DNA of 27,891 nucleotides. Source: an uncultured Chloroflexota bacterium. GTDB taxonomy: Bacteria; Chloroflexota; UBA4733. The notes beneath the pieces are model-generated. The model saw only the letters and a program-made list of their open reading frames with translations, had not been told where the DNA came from and ran no database searches. Position numbers and translations under genes: made by a program. The stretch is taken from contig CALBSQ010000011.1 of assembly GCA_937967325.1 (NCBI GenBank), positions 1 to 27,891 of the forward strand, given 5' to 3'. Shown here in pieces: positions 17,290-25,283 of the stretch (within the stretch, counting starts at the first letter, position 1; each line of letters starts with the position of its first letter).

Positions 17290-17757
17290 ATGGATTCGTA
17301 CTATTGGCAAGATCGTCGGGTGCGGCTGCGGGCGGCCGAACCGGACGACTGGGAGCTGCTGTGGCGCTGGAACCAGGACAGCGAGCTCCTGCGCCACCTG
17401 GAGCATATCCACCCGCCCCAATCGCGGGCGGCGGTCCGGCGCTGGTTGGAGGAGATGGCAACCCGCCAACCCAAGGACGACGAGTTCGGCGCCACGATCG
17501 AGACCCTGGTGGGCGAGCCCGTGGGCGGCCTGGGGACCCACCACTGCGACCCCGGCAACGGAACCTTCAGCTACGGGTTGTCGATCGCGCCCGAGCACCG
17601 GCGGCGCGACTACGCCCGCGCCGCCCTCGGCCTGGTCCTGCGCTACTGCTTCGAGGAGCGGCGCTATCGCAAGCCTGCCCTGAAAGAATCGGACGGCTGG
17701 CGGCATGTACAAGCGATCAGGATACGGCACGGGACGCAGAATGTCGGAGGCGAATGA
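17290..17757 (+). CDS. GNAT acetyltransferase, C-terminally truncated
   Basis: The start ATG 17290 follows GGGAGAGG. Residues ~8-125 are a GNAT domain of the RimJ/Acetyltransf_3 type: VRLRAAEPDDWELLWRWNQD at the N-terminus, a Gly-rich strand with VGGLGTHHCDP, a bulged strand YGLSIAPEHRRRDYA leading to the acetyl-CoA-binding helix (ARAALGLVLRYCFEERRYRK). In the usual R/Q-x-x-G-x-G/A motif the glycines are replaced by RRRDYA, which would weaken cofactor binding. After ~residue 126 (near 17668) homology stops: the final strands and helix, which would normally follow as N..A...Y...GF, are missing and 29 unrelated residues end the frame. It is probably inactive. Confidence 0.7.
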   Translation: MDSYYWQDRRVRLRAAEPDDWELLWRWNQDSELLRHLEHIHPPQSRAAVRRWLEEMATRQPKDDEFGATIETLVGEPVGGLGTHHCDPGNGTFSYGLSIAPEHRRRDYARAALGLVLRYCFEERRYRKPALKESDGWRHVQAIRIRHGTQNVGGE

Positions 17758-17888
17758 TCAGGCATGCCCCGAACGGCGCCTCCCCTGGCGAGCTTATCTT
17801 GAGCACCGGCGGGAGAGCCCCGGGCTCAGCGACCCGCTCGCCGCGATGCCCTGCCACTGAGACCTGCCCGCCCCGGGAAACGCCTGCG

Positions 17889-19163
17889 ATGCTCCCGCCG
17901 AGGCGGCCGGGCACTGGCTGGCCGCGGGCATTTACCTCGTTACGTCATCGCAACTATCGTCTTTTCTGGTTTGGCCAGATGATCTCGCTGGTGGGCGCCT
18001 GGATGCAAACCGTCGGGCAAGCCTGGCTGGTGCTGGAGCTGACCCATAGCGCCTGGCAGCTCGGGGTGGTGGGCGCGCTGCAATCGCTGCCGATCCTGCT
18101 CTTCTCGATCATTGGTGGGGTCTTTGCCGACCGCTGGCCCAAACGGCGCATCTTGCTCTTTACGCAATCGGCGGCCATGATCCAGGCTCTGCTCCTCTGG
18201 GCGCTGATCGCGACCGGCACTATTCAACTCTGGCATCTGTACGCGCTGGCGATGCTGTTGGGGCTCACGAACAGCCTGGGCAGGCCGACAAGCGGGGCGT
18301 TTGTCGTCGAGCTGGTCGGGCGCGACGACCTGCCCAACGCCGTTGCCTTGAGCTCCTCACTCTCGAATCTGGCGCGCATCGTCGGTCCCGGCCTTGGCGG
18401 CGTCATTATCGCCGCCAGCGGTGTCACCATGCTCTTTCTGCTCAACGCGCTCAGCTTTCTGCCAGTGATGCTGGGGCTGGCGCTGATCAAGGGTCACGAG
18501 CTGCGTGCCCGGGCGCTTCACCCTACGAACGCGGGCGAGGGGCAGAAAACCTGGCAGAGCCTGCGCGAGGGCGTGGCCTACGTCTGGGCGACGCCCTCGG
18601 TGGTGTTGGTGATCCTCGTGGTTGGCCTGGTATTACTCTTCGGCTCGAACTTCAACGTGGCGCTCCCCCTCTTCGCCACCGATGTGCTGCACGTCGGAGC
18701 AACAGGTTTTGGCTTTCTCTCGGCCGCGTCCGGTGTTGGCGCGTTGCTCTCGGCGTTGTGGTTGGCCTGGAGCAACCAGCAGCCAACGATCCGCCGCGTG
18801 CTGATTGGGACGCTGGCGTTCGGTGTGTTGGAGGCGGCGTTTGCAGTCTCGCCCATCTATCTCCTGTCGTTGGTGCTCATCGCGAGCGTTGGCTTTATGG
18901 AAACCGCCTTTGCCGCGCAGGCCATGACCATGCTCCAAACGGTCACCCCGGACCACCTGCGCGGGCGCGTCATGAGCGTGCAGGTACTCTGCTTCGACGG
19001 GAGCGTCCCGGCGGGATATCTGCTGGTCGGCTGGCTGTCCGGTCGCTATGGGGTGTCCGTCGCCCTGCTTATCTGCGCTCTGCTCGTCCTGATGGTCGCG
19101 GGAGCCGGGTGGATGGCGCGTAAGCCAGCGGAGAAGGATCTTGCAGCATTGGCAGGGTTGTGA
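17889..19163 (+). CDS. MFS exporter (MFS_3 / EntS-like)
   Basis: The 424-residue protein is a complete 12-helix major-facilitator transporter. The N-terminus has the family start SLRHRNYRLFWFGQMISLVG and the TM2-TM3 loop GGVFADRWPKRR (~77-88). A second conserved block is RDDLPNAVALSSSLSNLARI followed by VGPGLGG, and the C-terminal half has TPDHLRGRVMSVQVL. These are hallmarks of MFS_3 proteins, which export siderophores, drugs or other metabolites. The frame is open much further upstream across the GNAT gene, but ATG 17889 is the only start that gives the proper N-terminus; its ribosome site (GGGAAA) is weak. It is intact, unlike the MFS relic at 8724. Confidence 0.92.
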   Translation: MLPPRRPGTGWPRAFTSLRHRNYRLFWFGQMISLVGAWMQTVGQAWLVLELTHSAWQLGVVGALQSLPILLFSIIGGVFADRWPKRRILLFTQSAAMIQALLLWALIATGTIQLWHLYALAMLLGLTNSLGRPTSGAFVVELVGRDDLPNAVALSSSLSNLARIVGPGLGGVIIAASGVTMLFLLNALSFLPVMLGLALIKGHELRARALHPTNAGEGQKTWQSLREGVAYVWATPSVVLVILVVGLVLLFGSNFNVALPLFATDVLHVGATGFGFLSAASGVGALLSALWLAWSNQQPTIRRVLIGTLAFGVLEAAFAVSPIYLLSLVLIASVGFMETAFAAQAMTMLQTVTPDHLRGRVMSVQVLCFDGSVPAGYLLVGWLSGRYGVSVALLICALLVLMVAGAGWMARKPAEKDLAALAGL

Positions 19164-19332
19164 GTGTCCCCGCTCACGCCTGCCAATCGACGTTCGAGCG
19201 CGGGTGTGGGGTAGAGTATGCGGGAAGGCGGCGGCCGCGGTACACGGAAGAGGCGAGTATGGCCGCGCTGATTGCCCTGATGGAGGTGATCGTGGTGGAT
19301 AGAGCCGTCAACACCACAGCCGAGAAGCGACC

Positions 19333-20091
19333 ATGCTTCGCGTCATGACCTACAACATCAGCTTCGGCGGTGTCGACGACGATGGCACGGACCGCCTCCC
19401 GCTCATCCAGGAGGTGGTCCGAACGGCGCGCCCCGACGTGCTGGCGATACAGGAGGCGAACGAGTTCGAGCTGCGCGCTCACCGGCGCCGGTTCGCCTTC
19501 GAGGCCGCCACCGGTCTGCGCGGCTTGCTGGGGCTCTCCCCCAGCGGCTTCCACGGGGCCCTCTTTACGCGGCATGACCTGCAGCCCGTCGCGCTCTGGA
19601 CCGAGATCCCGCCCGGCAACCGGCGGATGGAGCTCCTCCTGCGCGCTCCGAGCGGCCTGGAGCTGACCGTGTGTTCAGTGCATCTAGATGCCATCTCACC
19701 GGAAACGCGGCTTGCCGGCGCCCACTACTTGCCCGCGGCGCCCCCCGCGATCGTGATGGGCGACTTCAACAACTATCGCTCAGACGACCCGGACGCAGCC
19801 CAGGCGTTCGCCACGTCAGCGCCGCGGCGACGGGCCAGGTCGGGCGTCACGCAGGTGGACGACCGCCTGTTCGGGGTGCTGGAACGCGCGGGGTACGCGG
19901 ACCTCTTCCGGAGGTTCCGCCCGGGCGAGCGCGGAGAGACCATCCGCGAGCCGCCGCTGCGACTGGATTACATCTTCGCCACCGAGGACCTCGCCCAGCG
20001 CGCCATCCGCTGCGACGTGCTCCGCACGCCGGACACGGAGCGTGCCTCCGACCACTATCCGGTGCTGGCCGACTTCGAGCTCGATCCGTAA
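19333..20091 (+). CDS. Endonuclease/exonuclease/phosphatase (EEP) family hydrolase
   Basis: The 252-residue protein has the EEP signature: VMTYNISFGG at the N-terminus, the metal Glu in AIQEAN (~45), CSVHLDAI, GDFNNYRSDD, the RLDYIFA strand and SDHYPVLADFEL at the C-terminus with the catalytic His. Substrate unknown; cytoplasmic, as no signal is seen. It is only distantly similar to the copy at 3473. Its last ~75 bases recur in degraded form at 21455. A 29-codon ORF (19259-19348) with a fair ribosome site overlaps the start; I do not call it. Confidence 0.9.
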   Translation: MLRVMTYNISFGGVDDDGTDRLPLIQEVVRTARPDVLAIQEANEFELRAHRRRFAFEAATGLRGLLGLSPSGFHGALFTRHDLQPVALWTEIPPGNRRMELLLRAPSGLELTVCSVHLDAISPETRLAGAHYLPAAPPAIVMGDFNNYRSDDPDAAQAFATSAPRRRARSGVTQVDDRLFGVLERAGYADLFRRFRPGERGETIREPPLRLDYIFATEDLAQRAIRCDVLRTPDTERASDHYPVLADFELDP

Positions 20092-20199
20092 CTGCCACGA
20101 CAAGGCTTCGATGGATATGCCAGCTGGGCCTACATGCGATGCTACACAGGATCGCGATGAGGGAGCCGCCCTGTGTATGCCCGAAAGGGGACATGAGCT

Positions 20200-20427
20200 A
20201 TGCCGGTAGCGAGCCAGCGGATCGAGTAAGAGGCGGACAGCCTGTACGAGCGGTATGGCAGATCTTTGGAGCGTGATCATCTCGGGGAATACGTTGCAAT
20301 ATCCCCGGAAGGCAAGGCTGTCCTGGGGCCGATGCCACTCGACGTCCTTCAGCAAGCCACCGCCGCTTTTGGCATGGGGAGCTTCGTCTTCAAGATTGGT
20401 GAGCAGGCCGTCGGCAAATGGCGATGA
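20200..20427 (+). pseudogene. DUF5678-like small protein with an internal stop
   Basis: Read from ATG 20200 (AGGGG upstream), the frame gives nine codons, a TAA at 20227, and then a clean 65-codon reading: ADSLYERYGRSLERDHLGEY, VAISPEGKAVLG, then FGMGSFVFKIGEQAVGKWR to TGA 20425. The second part matches the DUF5678 pattern (GEYVAIS.DG...G, then F.F.IG). TAA differs from CAA (Gln) by one base, so this is a nonsense mutation at codon 10. No strong in-frame start follows within the conserved part. It overlaps the next ORF by ATGA. Confidence 0.65.
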
Positions 20428-20567
20428 GCCGCGGCGTAATCAGTTCCCGGTCTCCCTTCCCTCCCATCCGCTTGCAGCTACGGCAGCGCACCGTGAACGT
20501 GGAAGCGCCCCTGAATACCGGGTTCGACGGCGCCATCGTTTGTCGGCAATGGCGCCTCTATCGGTAG
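20424..20567 (+). pseudogene. Retropepsin-like aspartyl protease fragment
   Basis: The ATG overlaps the TGA of the preceding ORF (ATGA). The 47 codons read PPIRLQLRQRTVNVEAPLNT then GFDGAIV, which resembles clan AA protease starts where the active-site motif is L-D-T-G-F-D-G. Here the catalytic Asp is Asn (AAT for GAT), and after ~6 more residues the sequence diverges and stops at TAG 20565. Normal members have ~110-130 residues. It is therefore both truncated and catalytically dead. Identification rests on the motif and on the pairing with a DUF5678-like gene, which I recall as a recurring neighbour. Confidence 0.5.
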
Positions 20568-20619
20568 CGGACCAGCCATATCCGGGATAGACTGAGTGAT
20601 GCGGAGGGAGACGAGCGTC

Positions 20620-21396
20620 ATGAGCCAGGGACAGCACGGGATCGCCCTCGAGACGCCTCCAGCGGTGGGCTGGCCGCCGGACGACACCGAGGAGAGCGTC
20701 TTGGGGACCAATCTGCACCAAGGGACCATCACCAACTTGCGCTGGGGGTTGAACGAGGTCGCCGCCAGCCGCGCCGCACCCGGCCAGCCGCCGCCCTGGC
20801 AGGCCCTCGGCCAGACCGCCATCAGCGGCCTGCGCCGCCGGGACGGCTCCCCCTACACCGTCCTGCCCGACGTCTTCGTGTACCGGCAAGCGATCGACGA
20901 GCGCCGGGCCACCCTGGCGCTGGCGGAGGAGGGGCCGCCGCTGCTGGTCGCCGAGGTGCTCAGCCCCACCACCGCCAGGGCCGATCTCAATCTGGAGCGG
21001 GGCAAGGGATACAGCTACGCCCAGGCCGGGGTCCGGGAATACCTCATCCTTGACTCGACGGGGGAGGAAATACCGGAGCAGGTAATGGGCTGGCGGCTGG
21101 AGGGTGGGGTCTACGTGCCCTGGCGACCCGACGCCAACAGGCGCTGGCAGAGCCAGGTCATCCCGGCGGCGGTTGCTTTCGAGGGCGTGCGCGTCGTGGT
21201 CTATGCCGGCGACGGCCGGCGCCAATTGCGCGAGGGCGAGGTCACCCGAACGGTCAACGCATTGGAGGACAGGCTGGCCCAGCAGGACGCGGAGCTCGCC
21301 CGCAGGGACGCGGAGCTCGCCCGCAGGGACGCGGAGCTCGCGGCCCTGCGCCGGCTCCTCGAGGAGCGCGGTTCTGAGCCGCCAAGCGGGAGCTGA
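20620..21396 (+). CDS. Uma2-family (DUF820) PD-(D/E)XK-fold protein with coiled-coil tail
   Basis: The 258-residue protein starts at ATG 20620 after GGAGGGAG. Residues ~10-190 are the Uma2 domain: PPDDTEESVLGTNLHQGTI, LPDVFVYRQAID with the acidic residue, LLVAEVLSPTTARADL with the Glu, then RGKGYSYAQAGVREYLILD. The family has the restriction-endonuclease fold but no proven cellular role. The tail (~215-258) is a coiled coil with three exact-heptad repeats of DAELARR. A 21-bp DNA tandem repeat underlies it. It follows the broken DUF5678/retropepsin pair and precedes an EEP relic. It looks intact. Confidence 0.88.
   Translation: MSQGQHGIALETPPAVGWPPDDTEESVLGTNLHQGTITNLRWGLNEVAASRAAPGQPPPWQALGQTAISGLRRRDGSPYTVLPDVFVYRQAIDERRATLALAEEGPPLLVAEVLSPTTARADLNLERGKGYSYAQAGVREYLILDSTGEEIPEQVMGWRLEGGVYVPWRPDANRRWQSQVIPAAVAFEGVRVVVYAGDGRRQLREGEVTRTVNALEDRLAQQDAELARRDAELARRDAELAALRRLLEERGSEPPSGS
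21280..21342 (+). repeat. 21-bp tandem repeat, three copies
   Basis: Copies at 21280-21300, 21301-21321 and 21322-21342 differ by only a few bases. Each encodes one heptad of the coiled coil in the Uma2 protein, so slippage changes its length in whole heptads without shifting the frame. Confidence 0.9.
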
Positions 21397-21454
21397 ACTG
21401 GGGCACGTCGTCTCGCGACAGGTTCGAATTCTCCTCACGGCATCACGGTGCCCG

Positions 21455-21535
21455 ATGCCACGTGCTCCGCACGCGCGACACGGAGCGTGCGGCTGGCCGC
21501 TATGCGCTGCTGGCCGACTTCGCGCTCGATCGCCG
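21455..21535 (+). pseudogene. Relic of the 3' end of an EEP hydrolase gene
   Basis: About 72 bases here align with the end of the EEP gene (20014-20085) at roughly 85% identity. The reading VLRTRDTERAAGRYALLADF corresponds to VLRTPDTERASDHYPVLADF in the intact gene. The catalytic SDHYP has become AGRYA, and the upstream body of the gene is missing. It is the stump of a paralogue, or of a duplication flanking the DUF5678/retropepsin/Uma2 block. Confidence 0.75.
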
Positions 21536-21595
21536 TGGTCGGCGGAGTCCGGCCAGCCGCCGGACTGCAATTCGTCCGCCCATTTGCGGCCCCGC

Positions 21596-21934
21596 TCAGC
21601 GGCCCGCGGCTACAAACGCCATCGCCTCTTTCGCCAGTGGCAGCCACTCCGCTTCGGATGTTGGCGCGATGGCCACCCACTCCTTCATGCGCCGGCCATG
21701 ACCGGGGTCGTAGCGTTCGCCGTCTCCGGAGGCAATGAGCGCGTCCACCCGCTGCTGGGGGAGCTTGACGACAAACGCACCCTTAGACGAGAGCATGGCA
21801 AAAATTCTTCCCCTGATCCTGAGCCCTGATGAGCCGAACCCCTGCCCCGACGGGGGCGTGACCTCGGGATCGCTGAGGAACTCCTCGACAATCGCCGCGA
21901 AGCGCTCTTCTGGGGTGATGGGTAGATGACTCAT
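21596..21934 (-). CDS. TfoX N-terminal-domain-like protein
   Basis: The 112-residue product has the TfoX/Sxy N-terminal (YjbR-like) fold pattern: EERFAAIVEEFLSDPEV, a Gly-rich turn and strand with GLRIRGRIFAMLSSKGAFVVK, LPQQRVDALIASGDGERYD and a terminal motif GRRMKEWVAI... WLPLAKEAMAFV. In Proteobacteria TfoX controls competence, but small stand-alone members like this are widespread and of unknown role. ATG 21934 follows AGGAGG by about ten bases. It is convergent with the preceding plus-strand genes. Confidence 0.8.
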   Translation of the reverse strand: MSHLPITPEERFAAIVEEFLSDPEVTPPSGQGFGSSGLRIRGRIFAMLSSKGAFVVKLPQQRVDALIASGDGERYDPGHGRRMKEWVAIAPTSEAEWLPLAKEAMAFVAAGR

Positions 21935-21969
21935 GAACAGGGCGCCTCCTTGACGCGTTGACGAAGCAA

Positions 21970-22254
21970 CGCAAGCGTCTGCTTGTCGTTCAACCGTTGC
22001 AGTATAGGGATTGACTTCGTGCCGGCCAAGCCCAAGGGCAAAACGACCGAACAGCGAGGACCATCGCCTTAGGGCGTCGTGGTGTGGTAGTAGACGGATT
22101 CCGGCAGCGGAATCGGTTGGGAGTCGTTAGTCCTACAGCCTCACTACCATTGGCCCGCTCTGGAGAGCGCCCGCAAATAAAGCAATCAGACGATGTTTTT
22201 GTATTTGGAGCTGCCGAATGCCGTAGAGGACGTGAGGCTGTAGGGAGAACGGTC
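21970..22254. other. Intergenic gap with a 13-bp inverted repeat
   Basis: No gene seen. CCTACAGCCTCAC (22132-22144) and GTGAGGCTGTAGG (22232-22244) are perfect inverted copies 87 bases apart. A small hairpin, GATTCC/GGAATC, lies at 22097-22114. The base composition falls from GC-rich to A+T-rich across this stretch. Confidence 0.5.
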
Positions 22255-23241
22255 TCACCCAACCAGCAGTGGTTCCACCGCACTGAGTATCGTCTTCGCA
22301 TTCATGTGGTCAGTGTTAAAGAGCACAATGATACTCGCTTTCTGCTCCGGATATTGCCTAATCAGCGAGAAGAAACCGGGTGTTCCTCCTCCATGCATCC
22401 GAAATCGAGGAGCAAGAAACCATCCGTATCCATAGTGAAGAGAAGGATCAACCTGCCCGTAGGGGGTAAACATCAACTTCAAGGTCTGTGGAGAAACGAG
22501 CGGACAATCGAACATCGCATCGCACCACACTTTTAGATCTCGCACCGTTGAGTAAAGCTCCCCAGGCGCTTCCTCAAATATGCTCAATTTGTCGTTGTCC
22601 GCATTGACCAACCGACCATTCTCAACAGCATGGCCATAGGCACGACCAGGATTAATCTGATGAGGAAGATCGAGGCCGGTATTCGTCATGGACAGGGGCG
22701 TGAGAACGTAGCGCGTCATCAATTCGGCAAAAGCTAACCCTGTCACTCTCTCCATGAGATATCCCATTAAAATGAAGCCGGTGCTGCTATACCCCCACCC
22801 TTCCCCAGGACGGAACACCTGTGGCAGTTTCACCAGATAGGAGAGGAGATTCCCCTGTTCGTTCTGGAGCTTGCTCATCTCAAAGCGGAGATTTGGTACT
22901 TCATATATATCTCGTAAACCGGACGTATGAGATAGGAGGTGGTGAAGCGTGATATCCTTATCGAGCTCTGCCAGCTCAGGCATATAGGCCGCCGGCTTTT
23001 CATGAAGCGATATTCGACCTTGCTCAACGAGAATGAGCGCAGTCATCGCGGTAAACATCTTAGTCACGGAGGCAATATGAAACTTTGTTTCGAGCACATT
23101 TAGGACGTTCAGTTGCCTGCTTGCAAATCCATAGGCTCTCTCAAATAACACTTCTCCATCCTGGGCGACCAAAATGGTTCCACTAAAATCATGCTCTTTC
23201 TCTAACTGCTCAAATGCAAGCGCTAGCTCTCTCTTGTCCAC
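22255..23241 (-). CDS. Serine hydrolase, class C beta-lactamase-related
   Basis: The ~328-residue protein has the penicillin-binding/beta-lactamase fold: nucleophile motif SVTK (ASVTKMFTAM, ~57-66), the Tyr motif YSS (GWGYSSTGFILMGYL), and HGGGTPGFF in place of the KTG triad. It also has the family landmarks ITLHHLLSHTSGLRD and GYGWFL. Members are esterases, D-amino peptidases or lactamases; no signal peptide is seen, so a cytoplasmic esterase or peptidase is likely. GTG 23241 is chosen for its AGGAGAG site; ATG 23265 is possible. The coding sequence is clearly more A+T-rich than every neighbour, with many A/T-ending codons. This suggests recent acquisition from a lower-GC donor such as Bacillota. 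Confidence 0.9.
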   Translation of the reverse strand: MDKRELALAFEQLEKEHDFSGTILVAQDGEVLFERAYGFASRQLNVLNVLETKFHIASVTKMFTAMTALILVEQGRISLHEKPAAYMPELAELDKDITLHHLLSHTSGLRDIYEVPNLRFEMSKLQNEQGNLLSYLVKLPQVFRPGEGWGYSSTGFILMGYLMERVTGLAFAELMTRYVLTPLSMTNTGLDLPHQINPGRAYGHAVENGRLVNADNDKLSIFEEAPGELYSTVRDLKVWCDAMFDCPLVSPQTLKLMFTPYGQVDPSLHYGYGWFLAPRFRMHGGGTPGFFSLIRQYPEQKASIIVLFNTDHMNAKTILSAVEPLLVG

Positions 23242-23274
23242 CACAGCATCTCTCCTGATTCTCATCAATGTGTG

Positions 23275-23303
23275 ATGATAAGGAATGGTACCTTGCTTTA
23301 CAA
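23275..23303 (-). promoter_or_regulatory. Promoter of the serine hydrolase gene
   Basis: On the minus strand TTGTAA (23303-23298) and TATCAT (23280-23275) lie 17 bases apart. The transcript would start near 23268, which leaves a short leader holding the AGGAGAG site and supports the start at 23241. Confidence 0.55.
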
Positions 23304-23371
23304 ATCCTTGGCATTACCTTGCGGTGTGGACCGGGCGTAGTCATAGCGGGCGCTTGGTTTCGGTCGCGGGA

Positions 23372-24334
23372 CTAGCCCATTCGGCGTCGCAGCCATGTCA
23401 GCGCCTCCTCACCCTGCAATCGCTGAAACTCGCGGACGTTGGGGATGCCGGGCGGGGCGGGCCGCAGGCTTCCGGCGATGAAAAAGCCGGCCAGCGCGCA
23501 AACGATCCTGGTGACGGCTTCTGGATGGAGGCCGTGGGCGACACGATGGTCGTCGAAGGCCTCCCAGGGCTTCGGGCCGCCCTGCATGGCGACGCTCGGC
23601 AGCATGAGCAGGAGGTCGACCCAGCCTGCACCGATGCAGGCGTGAGGCCAGTCGACGACGAACACCCGCTCGGGCGTGAGCAGCAGGTTGTCGGCGCGAA
23701 TATCGAGATGGAGGAGGGTGGTCCCCGCGGCCCCTTCCTTCCAAGCCGTCTCGAGCGCGATCAGCCGGTCGAGGTGATGGTGCGCCCACGCATCCACGCG
23801 CGCGAGGCGCGGCAAGTCCGCCGCTAGGCTGCGCCACCCGCGGAAGGTATCGTCGAGCGCCGACTCGATTGGGGGAGCAGCGACGGGAGACGGCGTGAGG
23901 GTATCGGCAAGGTCGCCGAGCGCGTCGAGGACCCGGGCCAGCTCGTCGCGAACCCATGGGAGACGCGGCGGACGCCCGTCCACGTCCTCGAAGACGAGCG
24001 CCACCCAGTCACCGTCGTCGTGGCTGAACAGCAGGCGCGGCGCGGGAACCTCCGGCGGGAGTGCGCCCGCGATCCTTGCCTCCGCTCGATGCAGCGTGGG
24101 CGCGACCGGATTCGGCTCGGTCCCGGCCGCCTTGACGAAGACATGGCGGCCATCGTCCAGCACGACCCGTGCGGCGGCGCCGGGCGAGAAGCCGCCGGGC
24201 TGGCTTTCGGCCGAAATGACCCGGCCGCCAATGCCCTCCTCGATCCGCGCGCGCACCCGAGGCGGGAGACCATCCCAAGGCAGCCGCGATCCGCCGCGCC
24301 CGAAACGGACGTCCGCGTCCAGAGCGTTCGCCAT
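23372..24334 (-). CDS. APH-family kinase
   Basis: The 320-residue protein has the APH catalytic loop LLHLDIRADNLLL (HxDxRxDN) and VVDWPHACIGAGWVDLLLML with the metal Asp. The N-lobe includes a Gly-rich loop GGFSPGAAARVVLDDG and the ATP Lys in HVFVKAAG, then LVFEDVDG at the hinge. The substrate is unknown. The start is ATG 24334; no clear ribosome site is seen, and an in-frame TTG at 24370 is the alternative. It is the second of three APH-like genes in the window; they are not close copies of each other. Confidence 0.9.
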   Translation of the reverse strand: MANALDADVRFGRGGSRLPWDGLPPRVRARIEEGIGGRVISAESQPGGFSPGAAARVVLDDGRHVFVKAAGTEPNPVAPTLHRAEARIAGALPPEVPAPRLLFSHDDGDWVALVFEDVDGRPPRLPWVRDELARVLDALGDLADTLTPSPVAAPPIESALDDTFRGWRSLAADLPRLARVDAWAHHHLDRLIALETAWKEGAAGTTLLHLDIRADNLLLTPERVFVVDWPHACIGAGWVDLLLMLPSVAMQGGPKPWEAFDDHRVAHGLHPEAVTRIVCALAGFFIAGSLRPAPPGIPNVREFQRLQGEEALTWLRRRMG

Positions 24335-24484
24335 GGCGCCAGTTGACCATGTGCCGCTATGTGGCGTCAATTACTATCAGTCGCCGGCACGAGACGCGAG
24401 GCCACCGTCCCCACCACTGAACTGGCCTGCGCCAGTCGCCTTGAGGCAGGCCCGGCGGCGCCACGGCAGTCCCCGTGCTGACTG

Positions 24485-25003
24485 CTACGGACCGCTTGTC
24501 AGGCGGCCATCGTCACAGCGGTAGGCCGTCGTCGCCCCATTGGACGTGGTCGTGCCCTGCCAGTGCCCCTTTGCCGGGCAGCGGATGTGGACCGTGCCCG
24601 ACGAGGGTTGGGTGACGACCAATCCCAGTCCGAGCACGGCGAGCGTCACGATCCAGGCCAACCAGGCGATACCAGGTACTCGCGGACGGGCGGACGCGCT
24701 GAGCACCCGGACCAGCGCGACGGTCCCCAGCACGGCAGCAGCCAGCAGGAGCAGGCCCAGCGAGAAGATGGCGAGGACGCCCCAGACCCAGCAGATGACG
24801 GACGCCGTGCCCACCAACGCGGGACGCCCACTCGGCCAGGGCGCCAGTGCTCCGGCGACGAAGGCCAGCGCGGCCACGACGAGGCTGCCGGCAACGAAGG
24901 CGACCCGTGGCCCGTCCGCCGCGACGGGCCCTTGCGACCGCAGGAAGGCCGCGTAGACGACAGCGGTCGTGGTAACGAGGAGCGCAGCCAGCACGGCGGG
25001 CAC
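24485..25003 (-). CDS. Hypothetical integral membrane protein, four TM segments
   Basis: The ~172-residue frame gives hydrophobic helices at about 3-20, 33-55, 63-100 (long, possibly two) and 110-130, followed by a ~40-residue soluble tail with two Cys (IRCPAKGHWQG and AYRCDDG) that could form a disulphide or bind metal. No family recognised. The start is uncertain: GTG 25003 lies in frame without a good ribosome site, and the ATG at ~25053 (MPNPVQVPLV) is in a neighbouring frame, which might mean a frameshift near the start. Confidence 0.65.
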   Translation of the reverse strand: MPAVLAALLVTTTAVVYAAFLRSQGPVAADGPRVAFVAGSLVVAALAFVAGALAPWPSGRPALVGTASVICWVWGVLAIFSLGLLLLAAAVLGTVALVRVLSASARPRVPGIAWLAWIVTLAVLGLGLVVTQPSSGTVHIRCPAKGHWQGTTTSNGATTAYRCDDGRLTSGP

Positions 25004-25210
25004 GGCGCCCGCACTGGGAGACCACGAGCGGGACCTGAACCGGGTTCGGCATTGACAACCGTCCCTTCCGCTCCGTCACGAACGTACCATCCCGTTCGGG
25101 CGCGGCGCGGGAAAGGCTGGCGTCGTCCTGTGCGCCGCTAGATCATCGGGTGTCGTCCGGTCGGCCCGTGCAGCATAGATCGGCAGCGCTCGTTGCATTC
25201 GCTACAGAGT

Positions 25211-25239
25211 TTGGTCGTGACGGGATCATAACCTATACT
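25211..25239 (+). promoter_or_regulatory. Promoter of the GNAT gene
   Basis: TTGGTC (25211-25216) and TATACT (25234-25239) are 17 bases apart, about 45 bases before ATG 25284. A good sigma70-type match. Confidence 0.6.
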
Positions 25240-25283
25240 CTCCTCTAGAGCTATGCCTCACCTGGTGGGAATGGGCGAGACTT

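Noticed and set aside
17286..17888. N-terminal extension of the MFS exporter to 625 residues
   Set aside because: The extension overlaps the GNAT gene in another frame and is not membrane- or MFS-like.
19259..19348. 29-codon ORF before the second EEP gene
   Set aside because: It has a fair ribosome site but is too short and unlike any leader peptide I know.
21280..21342. CRISPR-like array
   Set aside because: The repeats are contiguous with no spacers and lie in a coding frame.
20440..21570. Long antisense ORF opposite the Uma2 gene
   Set aside because: The sense strand is a clear Uma2 protein with a ribosome site.
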